Source: Halomonas cupida (lineage in GTDB: Bacteria > Pseudomonadota > Gammaproteobacteria > Pseudomonadales > Halomonadaceae). From it: a stretch of DNA of 64,000 nt. The DNA is taken from positions 396,823-460,822 of the forward strand of contig NZ_FRCA01000002.1 in NCBI RefSeq assembly GCF_900142755.1, written 5' to 3'. A program made the translations under genes and the position numbers. Below are positions 39,955 to 48,045 of this stretch, one piece after another. The notes beneath the pieces were generated by a model, which saw only the letters and a program-made list of their open reading frames with translations, made no database searches and was not told the origin of the DNA. Each line of letters starts with the position of its first letter. Within the stretch, counting starts at the first letter, position 1.

Positions 39955-42000
39955 CTATTCCTCCAACACTGCCACCTGCCGGAAGGGATTGGTGGTTCGC
40001 CCGGTGCCGAACGGCATGCTGCCGGGACCACCGGCACGCTCGATGATCGGGGCGATCAGCAGCTTGTACGGCCAGTCTTCGGCTTCCAACAGTTGGCCAC
40101 GCAACAGTTGACGGTCTTCTGCCGAGAACGGTATCGCCTCGATCTGGCTGTCGATCACCTGGGCCATGGCGGTCCATAGCGATGCTGCAGGAATCGCGTA
40201 GTGTCCAGCCAGAGTGTCGATGATGGCACGCAGATTGACCTGGATCGCCAGCGTCTGCATCCAGAACAGCAGCGCCTCGAGGTCATCGTGGTACAGGGTA
40301 TTGGCATGTCCCGGTTTGATGCAGTAGCACGGGTCTTCCATACCGTGCTCTTCCAGACGCGATACCGTGATACGCAACGAGTCATGGTCACGCAGCAGCA
40401 GGCCGTCACACTGACCGTCCTTCCACACCAGTACCGCATTCTGGCCATGCACCTCGGCCAGCATACCGAGGCGGAACATGCGCAGGTTGAGCTCGAAGAA
40501 GCACTGGCAGAGCTCGGTGAACAGCCCCGTCACTGTCTCGGCAGACGTCTCCAGACCACGATGGGCCAACCAGTCATCGAAGAAATGGTGGTTGCCCTCG
40601 GGCAGTGGCGTACCCAGCGCTGCCATGGGAATCAGCCGGTAGCTGTCATCCTCGAGCAGCTGTGACGGATAGCTGCGCACCATTGCCGACAGGTGACGTG
40701 GCGCCTCGTCAAACAGGGTCGCGTCCGGCGGCATGAACGCCCACCACTTGCCCTCATCGCACAGATACAGGGAGCGAGCGAGGCGTTCGTCCTTGTCCCG
40801 CGCCTGGTGAAGCAGGCGTGCGCTGAGGTCGCCATTGAGCATCTTCACCGCCGGCAGGTAACGCGAGGCCCCCAGTGAGTGGATGGCCATGGGCAGCTTC
40901 AGGTAATGGGCCGAGTCATTCATCGGTGCCAGAGAGCGCAGTGAGGATGTGGCCAGCCAGGGTTTGGACTCGACCTCCAGCGTCACGCAGTGACCTGCCT
41001 CGAAAGCCTGCGCCAGCCACTTGGGCAGGGCGTGCTGATGCTGCCAGGGGTGCACGGGAATAGCAACATGGGTTTCCGCCAGCCCGTGCTGAGCCAGGGC
41101 AGCCTGGAGAGCGTCACGGGTCTCGGCATTGGCCATCCACGCGGCCGGACCGCCATCGGTATTATTCGCTGCGGCGCCAGTCTGCATCTGGTCACGGGGA
41201 ATGGCCACCCAGAGCAGTGCCACGGGTTGAGCGAACTCGGCCATCCAGGCCAGGTATTCGCTGTCACTCATCCCCTGCTTGGCCTTGGCCGTGGGGTGAT
41301 AAGGGCGATCCAGCAGCGAGGCCCACTGCTCCATGACGGTGAAGAACTCCGCCGAAGTGCGGTCGAGCAGTTGGCGTGTATCGACCCGGTGATCCACCGA
41401 CAGTGCCGTCTGCACCTCACTGACCCGCAGTGCCTCGAGGAATACCCGTTCGCCCTGCCCAAGGCTGTCTTCGGTCAATCCCTTCTGTCCCTTGAGGACT
41501 TCCAGCATCAGCTCGCGGGGCGTCAGTACACGCCAGGACGGGGCATGGTTCAATTCAACCGAGTTCAATCCAACCGGGTCCAATCCAGCCGGGTTCCCCT
41601 CGACATGGAAAACGCGGCTGCCGGGAACCTTCTCCCAGGCCTGGGTAATACCCGGCTGCATCAGCATCACCAGTGAACCACCGGCTTCATGCTGCCAACG
41701 CCACAGGCGGCGTGATGCCTGCTCCATCAGCAGGGCTTGTTCGCTCAGCAAGACGGACTCGGGCAGCAGGGTATGCTCGGGCAGCTCACCGATCAGTGAG
41801 TCAGCCTGTTCAGGCGTCAGCCATTCGGCGGTGACTCCGTCGAAGAAACCTTCCACCCAAAGGCCATCCACCAGCGCCTGCATCAACTGGTTCTCGGCAT
41901 ACTGTTGAGCGTTGCTGTGGCTTTCCCCTTCAGGGGTCGTCTGTGCGGAGGTCATCAACGTAGGGCTCATCGATACGGGCTGCATTTGTGCTGAATTCAT
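39955..42000 (-). CDS. IucA/IucC-family NIS siderophore synthetase (AcsA-like)
   Basis: A 681-residue ATP-dependent synthetase. The IucA/IucC catalytic region shows HVAIPVHPWQHQHALPKWLA, KPWLATSSLRSLAPMNDSAH, YLKLPMAIHSLGASRYLPAV, and the C-terminal FhuF-like transporter-domain block LAEVHGQNAVLVWKDGQCDG, LLLRDHDSLR. Such enzymes adenylate a carboxylate (citrate or an intermediate) and condense it with an amine or alcohol. It is last in the four-gene operon, overlapping the aldolase gene by four bases. Residues about 136-150 contain a linker from a 15-bp triplication (41548-41592). Assignment to the AcsA position follows gene order. Confidence 0.88.
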   Translation of the reverse strand: MNSAQMQPVSMSPTLMTSAQTTPEGESHSNAQQYAENQLMQALVDGLWVEGFFDGVTAEWLTPEQADSLIGELPEHTLLPESVLLSEQALLMEQASRRLWRWQHEAGGSLVMLMQPGITQAWEKVPGSRVFHVEGNPAGLDPVGLNSVELNHAPSWRVLTPRELMLEVLKGQKGLTEDSLGQGERVFLEALRVSEVQTALSVDHRVDTRQLLDRTSAEFFTVMEQWASLLDRPYHPTAKAKQGMSDSEYLAWMAEFAQPVALLWVAIPRDQMQTGAAANNTDGGPAAWMANAETRDALQAALAQHGLAETHVAIPVHPWQHQHALPKWLAQAFEAGHCVTLEVESKPWLATSSLRSLAPMNDSAHYLKLPMAIHSLGASRYLPAVKMLNGDLSARLLHQARDKDERLARSLYLCDEGKWWAFMPPDATLFDEAPRHLSAMVRSYPSQLLEDDSYRLIPMAALGTPLPEGNHHFFDDWLAHRGLETSAETVTGLFTELCQCFFELNLRMFRLGMLAEVHGQNAVLVWKDGQCDGLLLRDHDSLRITVSRLEEHGMEDPCYCIKPGHANTLYHDDLEALLFWMQTLAIQVNLRAIIDTLAGHYAIPAASLWTAMAQVIDSQIEAIPFSAEDRQLLRGQLLEAEDWPYKLLIAPIIERAGGPGSMPFGTGRTTNPFRQVAVLEE
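41548..41592. repeat. 15-bp in-frame tandem repeat, three copies
   Basis: Units GTTCAATTCAACCGA, GTTCAATCCAACCGG and GTCCAATCCAGCCGG encode a GLDPVGLNSVELN-type insertion in the synthetase. Confidence 0.85.
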
Positions 42001-42782
42001 GACGGCATGTCTCCTGAAGAGGATCTGGCACTGGCAAGGGCGTGGCTCAAGGCGCGGAAGGCAATGCCGCGTTCGTCACCCAGCATGAAGGCGCGCACAC
42101 CTCTGGCGCGCCAGTCGGCCTGGGCTTGTGGCTCACGGAGGAAGGCGCAGTAGGGAACGCCATGGCGCTGGGCGCTATCGGCGACACGCTGCAGGGACTC
42201 AATGACGTCGGGGTGCTGGGTCTGCCAACTGACGCCCAACGACTGGGAGAGATCCGCCGCTCCCTCGAGCAGCAGATCCAGCCCCGGCACGGCGGCAATG
42301 GCGTCGATGTTGTCGACCCCGGCACGACTCTCGATCATGGCCACCACCATGATCTGGTCATTGGCCCGAGTGACGTAGTCCTTCAGCGGATACTTGCCAA
42401 AGGACCCCGGGCGCCCGGCATTGAGGCTGCGCTGGCCGGTCGGCGCATAGCGGCACGCGGCCACCGCACGCTCGAGGGTTTCGGCATCCTCGATACTGGG
42501 CAGCACAATGCCCTGAGCACCGGCATCGAGCAGGCGCAACATGACCTTGGGGTCACTGTCGGCCACCCGCACCAGCGGTGTCAGCTCGTAGCTCTCCGCC
42601 GTGCGGATCATGTGCTCGATGGTTTCGGGGTTGATCAGCACATGCTCGGTGTCGATGATCACGAAATCGAAGCCGGCCTCGGCGATCAACTCGATGGATG
42701 CCGCCGTCGGCAGCGACGCCATCACACCATGGACCTCGCGGCCCTCGACCAACGCTCGCTTGAGTAGATTGGTCCTCAGCAT
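41997..42782 (-). CDS. HpcH/HpaI-family aldolase, SbnG/AcsB-like citrate synthase
   Basis: The 261-residue TIM-barrel protein carries HGVMASLPTAASIELIAEAG, FDFVIIDTEHVLINPETIEH, GAQGIVLPSIEDAETLERAV, MIESRAGVDNIDAIAAVPGL (metal-binding Glu) and LLLEGAADLSQSLG (metal-binding Asp). In staphyloferrin B and achromobactin loci this family member (SbnG, AcsB) makes citrate from oxaloacetate and acetyl-CoA for siderophore assembly, independent of the TCA cycle. It overlaps both neighbours (7 and 4 bp). Generic aldolase function cannot be excluded but the context strongly favours citrate supply. Confidence 0.85.
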   Translation of the reverse strand: MLRTNLLKRALVEGREVHGVMASLPTAASIELIAEAGFDFVIIDTEHVLINPETIEHMIRTAESYELTPLVRVADSDPKVMLRLLDAGAQGIVLPSIEDAETLERAVAACRYAPTGQRSLNAGRPGSFGKYPLKDYVTRANDQIMVVAMIESRAGVDNIDAIAAVPGLDLLLEGAADLSQSLGVSWQTQHPDVIESLQRVADSAQRHGVPYCAFLREPQAQADWRARGVRAFMLGDERGIAFRALSHALASARSSSGDMPS

Positions 42783-45700
42783 AGGGCCTCCGCTGGCTCA
42801 TGCTGCCGCTCACCCTGCTGCGGCCTGAAGGGGGCCATCGGGTTGGGCACCAGACGCGCCTGCAGCTCGGCATCACCGAACATACGTCGCTTGGTCAGGG
42901 CTTCCACTTCATAGGTCGGCGCGAACACGTCAAACAGCTCGAAACGTTCACGATGCTGCGGATGGGACTGCTGGTAGGCAATCACTACATCGGCTGCCAT
43001 GGCCCAGAAGTCGTGTTCCTCCAGCGCGAAGTGGCGGCGCAGGAAGATCGCCATCTCGGCCAGCGCGATGAAGAAGAAGGCATCGCAGGAGAAATCACGC
43101 ACGGCCTCGACGTCATCGGTGATGATGAAGGAGTTGCGATTGAGCGCAGCGTGACTGGCAGGCACCGGCTCCAGCTCCGGAGCCAGCTCGGGGCGAGCCA
43201 GATGCTCGGGGCTGTAGCGCACGCCGTCATGGAAGTCCTTGAGCGCAATACGCAACGGCCATCCGTCGCGGTGAATCACCACGATATTCTGGCCGTGGGA
43301 CTCCATGCCCAGCCCTTCGGCATACAGCATGTGGATGATCGGCAGCACACTGACCTGCAGCAGTTGGCGCGTCCAGGCTTCGAGTCCGAAGCGCTCGATC
43401 CAGGGCTGGATGAAGGGTGTCTGCGAGCCATCGGCATGGCGCTGGTGCTGACTCAGGCCATTCAGTGGGACCGCCTGTTCACCGGGGCGCAGATACTGGC
43501 TGACGTTCTCGCGCCAGATCGCCCCCAGGGTGCCGTAGACCCCGGCGTAGCGCGAGGCATCAAAGGCACGCTCATCCACTGCAGCACCGGCAACCTCGCC
43601 GAGGATGGCAAATCCCAGTCCCCTTGCGGTGTCATCAGTTTCGATCAGCTGCTGCAGCCACTGGGTGATGATCGGGCCGTTGGTGACCGTGTGCCGGGCC
43701 AGAATCCGCGTGCTCGAGGTATTGGTGATGCTCAGTGCCAGCTTGACGTAGGGCCGCTGGCGATCCCGTGGCGCCAGGGTACGAATCGACTGCTGTGCGG
43801 AATAGATCGCCTCGCCCTGCCCCAGACAATGGACCTCACCACGGGACAGCTCGGGATACAGGACACTCACTGCGATGTGATTCCACTGCCAGGGGTGCAC
43901 CGGTATCAGCACCACGTCGTCGCGGGTCAGTTGCCGACTCTCCAGCCAGCGTTCCAACCGCGCCAGTACTTCACCCCCCGCCTCGGCATCAACAAACTCC
44001 CGAGTGGCAATGCGATCGACGCTGGAACAATGCGCCAGTCGCTTCGGCACCGCCAGCCACATCAGGCGAATCGGCAGCGCGAACTCCGGCCCGTAGCGGT
44101 GGTTGTCCTGCAGCGAGAATCCCAGCCGCGACTTGTAGCAGGGATGATAGCTGTGAGCATCGGTGAAGTAGTGCTCAAGAGCATCGGCATCCAACTGCTG
44201 CGGGTGCTCCAACCCCACCTGCTGATACGCTGCGGACTGCGCATCCTTGATCAGGGTCTGCTCCAGTTCATTGATGAAGCCGGACTGCATGGCGCCACTA
44301 CCGCCCCCTTCTCCCTGACCGAACTGCGCTCTCAGATCGGCGACCAGTTGCTGAAAACTCGGTGACTGCTCGTCGCCATCCGCACTCAGGAGGCAAATCG
44401 AGGCATAGTCGAGGCGGATCAGTTCGAAGCTGTCACACTGCCAACCGTCGATCTGATAGAGGTTGGCACCCAGCTCGATCAGAAAACGGCGATTGGCATT
44501 TTCTCCTCCACTACACGACTCACGCTCACCTCCGCGCGGAAAGGGCGAAGCCTCGCGATAGCTCAAGACCTGCTCGTACAGCAAGGTCTGCAGCAACTGA
44601 CCAATCACGCGCTGCTGGACACGCGGATAGTGACGCCACTGGGCCTCGGCGGTGAAGGGGACAGCAATGCTGGTCTCACGTGGATCGGCCGGATTCTGGG
44701 TGGTGCAGTCGGCAAGGGAAAGCTGTGGCATGGAAGTCTCATGGTCGGAAATGAGATGCTCGGTAATGAAATGCTGCGCGGGGCGCGGATGACACAGGAA
44801 ATCGGCGTGGGAGATGTTGTAGCCGTAGGCTCCCGCCAGCGGCAGGACCAGCAGGTCGCCGACCGCCACGTTCTGCAGATGGCGATGGCGGCTGAGCACA
44901 TCCTTGGGTGTGCATAGCTGTCCCACGACGCTCCAGCTGCCGGACTCACCATCAACAGTCCCCGCCTGGGGCAGATGAATGACCGGGTGGTCATGGCTCT
45001 GGGCGGCAGGCAGGCGGAACTGATGGGTTCCTCCGCGGCAGACCAGGAAGCCTTCGCCATGGCTGAACTTGCGATCCAGTACCTCGATCACGTAATAGCC
45101 ACAGAACGCGGTGAGGAAGCGGCCAATCTCGAAGCGTAGTCGAGGCGGGTTATGCATTGCGTTCAATTGGCTTTCCAATGACCGGCACAACGCCGGCCAG
45201 TCGAACTGCTGTTCGCCGCCCGGTTGGTCAATCAGATAGTTGACCCCAATGCCACCGCCGACGTTGAGTTGCACCAGCGCCTCGGGATTCCTGGCCAGCG
45301 CCTGCCATTCGGGCCAGCGCGCCAGATACCAGGCGATCAGTTGCTGGTGACGCTCGACGTCCTGCTGATGCGACATGGCATGAACATGAAAGCCCACCAA
45401 CTTCAGGTGACTGGCGTTGTCGACTGCCTGCACGGCCTCGGCCAGATCAGCCTCATCAATCCCGAAGGGCGTGGGAGCTCCAGCCATCTGCAAACGGCTG
45501 CCAGCCGCCTCGGGCAGGCTCGGATTGATACGCAGCAGTACCGACTGCGGCTGCCCCATGTCACGGGCGATATTCTGCAACCGCGCAATCTCACCCACAC
45601 TCTCGACATGGAAGGCCTCGATACCGTTGGCGATGGCCTGACGCATATCCGAATCCAGCTTGCCGGGACCGGACAACACCCAGGGCCGAGGCTGGGAACA

Positions 45701-45991
45701 GCCACAGGCACGGGCAATCTCCCCGCCGGACGACAACTCGAATCCATCGACGATGGGCGCCAGGGTCTCGAGGATCGGTGCTTCGCTGTTGGCCTTGATC
45801 GCGTAGTACAGCTCGACACCCTCGGGCAGCTCAGCCTTGAGTTGCCGAGCATGCCCGGACAGCGCATTCAAGTCATAGAAGAAGGCAGCCATGGGATCCG
45901 CCAACTGACGACGCTGGTTGCTGATCGCCTGAATCACGTTCAGCGGCAGATCCGCACGCGCCCCGGGGATGGCAATATTGAACTCAGACAT
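42776..45991 (-). CDS. Fusion of PLP-dependent decarboxylase (AcsE/SbnH-like) and IucA/IucC synthetase (AcsC-like)
   Basis: A single 1071-codon frame. Residues 1 to about 415 are a fold-III PLP decarboxylase like diaminopimelate/ornithine decarboxylases: YYAIKANSE (PLP lysine K66), GFELSSGGEIARA, GFHVHAMSH, LNVGGGIGVNYL, VVGQLCTPKDVL (Cys360) and AGAYGYNIS. From about residue 421 (codon near 44731) it continues as an IucA/IucC synthetase: SYHPCYKSRLGFSL, IPVHPWQWNHIAVS, TSSTRILARHTVTNGPIITQ, ESHGQNIVVIHRDG, KDFHDGVRY. In achromobactin loci these are separate genes (acsE, acsC). No stop or good internal ribosome site is seen at the junction. It likely makes an ethanolamine- or diamine-type building block and joins it. 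Confidence 0.9.
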   Translation of the reverse strand: MSEFNIAIPGARADLPLNVIQAISNQRRQLADPMAAFFYDLNALSGHARQLKAELPEGVELYYAIKANSEAPILETLAPIVDGFELSSGGEIARACGCSQPRPWVLSGPGKLDSDMRQAIANGIEAFHVESVGEIARLQNIARDMGQPQSVLLRINPSLPEAAGSRLQMAGAPTPFGIDEADLAEAVQAVDNASHLKLVGFHVHAMSHQQDVERHQQLIAWYLARWPEWQALARNPEALVQLNVGGGIGVNYLIDQPGGEQQFDWPALCRSLESQLNAMHNPPRLRFEIGRFLTAFCGYYVIEVLDRKFSHGEGFLVCRGGTHQFRLPAAQSHDHPVIHLPQAGTVDGESGSWSVVGQLCTPKDVLSRHRHLQNVAVGDLLVLPLAGAYGYNISHADFLCHPRPAQHFITEHLISDHETSMPQLSLADCTTQNPADPRETSIAVPFTAEAQWRHYPRVQQRVIGQLLQTLLYEQVLSYREASPFPRGGERESCSGGENANRRFLIELGANLYQIDGWQCDSFELIRLDYASICLLSADGDEQSPSFQQLVADLRAQFGQGEGGGSGAMQSGFINELEQTLIKDAQSAAYQQVGLEHPQQLDADALEHYFTDAHSYHPCYKSRLGFSLQDNHRYGPEFALPIRLMWLAVPKRLAHCSSVDRIATREFVDAEAGGEVLARLERWLESRQLTRDDVVLIPVHPWQWNHIAVSVLYPELSRGEVHCLGQGEAIYSAQQSIRTLAPRDRQRPYVKLALSITNTSSTRILARHTVTNGPIITQWLQQLIETDDTARGLGFAILGEVAGAAVDERAFDASRYAGVYGTLGAIWRENVSQYLRPGEQAVPLNGLSQHQRHADGSQTPFIQPWIERFGLEAWTRQLLQVSVLPIIHMLYAEGLGMESHGQNIVVIHRDGWPLRIALKDFHDGVRYSPEHLARPELAPELEPVPASHAALNRNSFIITDDVEAVRDFSCDAFFFIALAEMAIFLRRHFALEEHDFWAMAADVVIAYQQSHPQHRERFELFDVFAPTYEVEALTKRRMFGDAELQARLVPNPMAPFRPQQGERQHEPAEALC

Positions 45992-47774
45992 GCGCCACCT
46001 CTCTGCACCACGGGCTGGGTAACTGTACGTACTGAGCCTTGCGATCCGCCTCGGCCATCAGTCGCAGCTTGAAGTTGGTCTTGCAGGGAATCGGCTGGCC
46101 ATCGAGTAGCGCATCCAGTTCGGGGGTCTCGATATCGAGCTGTTCGCGAACCTGGACCAGCTCTTCTCGCACCAGCTCCCACAGCGCATCGGATAACGCA
46201 GGGCGCTGCCAACTGAGCGCCAGAATCGCTTCGGAAAGATGGTTGATGAACAGGCAGTAGGCGATGCGATTCCAGCCCTGCTCGCGACTATAGGTCAGCG
46301 ACTGACGTACCCGCGGATGAAGATTGCCCTCCCCGGCCAGCCAGTCGATTCCCTTGTCCTCAGTGAGCTTGACGCCCTCGAAGTCACGCAGCAGCACCTG
46401 ACACGGACGTCCCTGGTCGTGAATCAGCACACAATTCTGCAGATGCGGCTCCATCACGATCCCGTGTCGGAAGAACAGTGCCAGTACCGGCTGTATCAAC
46501 ACCGCCAGGTAGTCGCGGAACCAGTCGAGAATCAGCGACTCATCCGGCATCTCCTGGGAGTCGCCGTTGCCGAGGAAGGGCATCACCAGTGGTGACAGCT
46601 GGGCATCGCGGGCAAACAGGGTCGCGGTCAACAGGCAACGCGAGGCACCCTGATCACGACAGAAGTTCTCGCGCAGGATGATGCCAGTCTGCTCACGAAA
46701 CCAGGTATGGGTCTCACCTTTCGCCTCACTCGGTGCCCAATACAGGGTCGCTGGCTCCCGGGCGACACACAGCCCTGCCAACGCAGGATCATCGCGCTGC
46801 ACCAGGTGGTGCATGATGCGGTCCACGACCAGAGTGCTCTCCAGCTCGTACCAGGCATTCTTGCGCACACAGTTGGTAATACGCACATTGAGCGAGCCCT
46901 TGATGAAGTAATCGTGGTCCTTGATATACCAGGTACGCATCGAGGCGGTGGGTCTGGCGATCAGGCCGGTTGCCCCAAGGTCGCGAATCACACCATCGCG
47001 CAGCAGTGCGGCGACACGCTCGTCTCGGCGGAACAGTTCAGCCTGGACCGGATGCATACTGATCACCGCATACTCGGCACTCTGGCGATGAGACTGGTCA
47101 GCCACCTGCGCCAGTGCTTGACTGGCACCGATACGGTTGGTCTCGACACACAGACCGTCACGGGGCACCTCGAACTGGTGAAGCGCTGTCTCCCCACCTA
47201 ACTCCGGTGCGTGACGGTGAGCATTGTCCAGATTCGGCCATTGCCTGGCCTTGGGAGTCGGATGATTGGGATGTCCAAACAGGAGTCCCTGTTCACTGCG
47301 CGCATAGTCCTGAAGCGGGCGGAAGTCCTGATGGAGGGAAGCATGCCGCAGAACATCTTCCATCACCTGTCGACTTTGCGAGACCTGACCACTCAACTCA
47401 CTGTTTATTGAGCCTGTTTCTGAAGTTTCGTTGACACGGCAGTTATCCAGAAGCATAACCACCAGAGTATCGAAATCGGGACTATGCCACACATGGTCCC
47501 GGGGAGACTTTACATACACATCTGAACAATAATACTGGCTACCAATAGCAGACTTCCTGTCCACCAGAACAAGTAATGAAAGTTCTTCTGACCAACTGAC
47601 ATGAAGTGGAATATCGATATATCTTGATGGTAACCCCTGATAATTATCAGGCCATTGATATTCCACAAGACCATCGGGAATGGCGATTTCCTTGATGATG
47701 CAGTTCATCAGCGCATGCAGGGACGCATGCCGACTCGCCTCGCTCGGTGAGCAAGGTCTTGAGGGGATGTCCAT
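45984..47774 (-). CDS. IucA/IucC-family NIS siderophore synthetase (AcsD-like)
   Basis: The 596-residue protein, first gene of the biosynthetic operon, has the ATP/citrate-binding regions of type A NIS synthetases: LLFGHPNHPTPKARQWPNLD, VISMHPVQAELFRRD, ARPTASMRTWYIKDHDYFIK, SLNVRITNCVRKNAWYELES and MEPHLQNCVLIHDQGRPCQV, LLRDFEGVKL. AcsD catalyses the first, stereospecific condensation with citrate in achromobactin synthesis. GGAGCG lies just before the ATG. It overlaps the fusion gene by eight bases, so the whole operon is translationally coupled. Confidence 0.88.
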   Translation of the reverse strand: MDIPSRPCSPSEASRHASLHALMNCIIKEIAIPDGLVEYQWPDNYQGLPSRYIDIPLHVSWSEELSLLVLVDRKSAIGSQYYCSDVYVKSPRDHVWHSPDFDTLVVMLLDNCRVNETSETGSINSELSGQVSQSRQVMEDVLRHASLHQDFRPLQDYARSEQGLLFGHPNHPTPKARQWPNLDNAHRHAPELGGETALHQFEVPRDGLCVETNRIGASQALAQVADQSHRQSAEYAVISMHPVQAELFRRDERVAALLRDGVIRDLGATGLIARPTASMRTWYIKDHDYFIKGSLNVRITNCVRKNAWYELESTLVVDRIMHHLVQRDDPALAGLCVAREPATLYWAPSEAKGETHTWFREQTGIILRENFCRDQGASRCLLTATLFARDAQLSPLVMPFLGNGDSQEMPDESLILDWFRDYLAVLIQPVLALFFRHGIVMEPHLQNCVLIHDQGRPCQVLLRDFEGVKLTEDKGIDWLAGEGNLHPRVRQSLTYSREQGWNRIAYCLFINHLSEAILALSWQRPALSDALWELVREELVQVREQLDIETPELDALLDGQPIPCKTNFKLRLMAEADRKAQYVQLPSPWCREVAHV

Positions 47775-48045
47775 AATCGCTCCGCAATGTTGACTTACCG
47801 TCTGACTCGATCATCGCTTGATGCTTTCAGATCCAGGATGACCACATGAGCCCTGCGCTACATTCCTTGCCTATTAACAGTCTGGTAAACATGGCGACAA
47901 CACCACGACACCAGCGCCTCCATTGCTAGTCACACTGCAGAGTTATTGGATTGGTATTATTATGAACTTGATTTCATTTGACACCTGGTGCCGGTCGTTT
48001 CCGTGACGGCCAGCACCAGGTTGTTTCATTTCTCGAGATCAAACG
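47775..48045. other. Gap between receptor and biosynthetic operon
   Basis: No gene. A palindrome with arms ATGAA and TTCAT around ATCAAG (47962-47977) is a possible Fur or promoter element for the biosynthetic operon. A long hairpin (47984-48020) follows the receptor stop. Confidence 0.4.
47984..48020 (-). terminator. Hairpin downstream of the second receptor gene
   Basis: CCTGGTGCCGGTC pairs with GACGGCCAGCACCAGG with one bulge and one mismatch, 26 bases past the receptor stop on the minus strand. No long T-run follows, so some read-through into the biosynthetic operon is likely. Confidence 0.55.

Noticed and set aside
42800..44365. 521-codon plus-strand frame opposite the decarboxylase-synthetase fusion
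   Set aside because: Antisense shadow of a high-GC gene; the minus-strand frame has all catalytic motifs.
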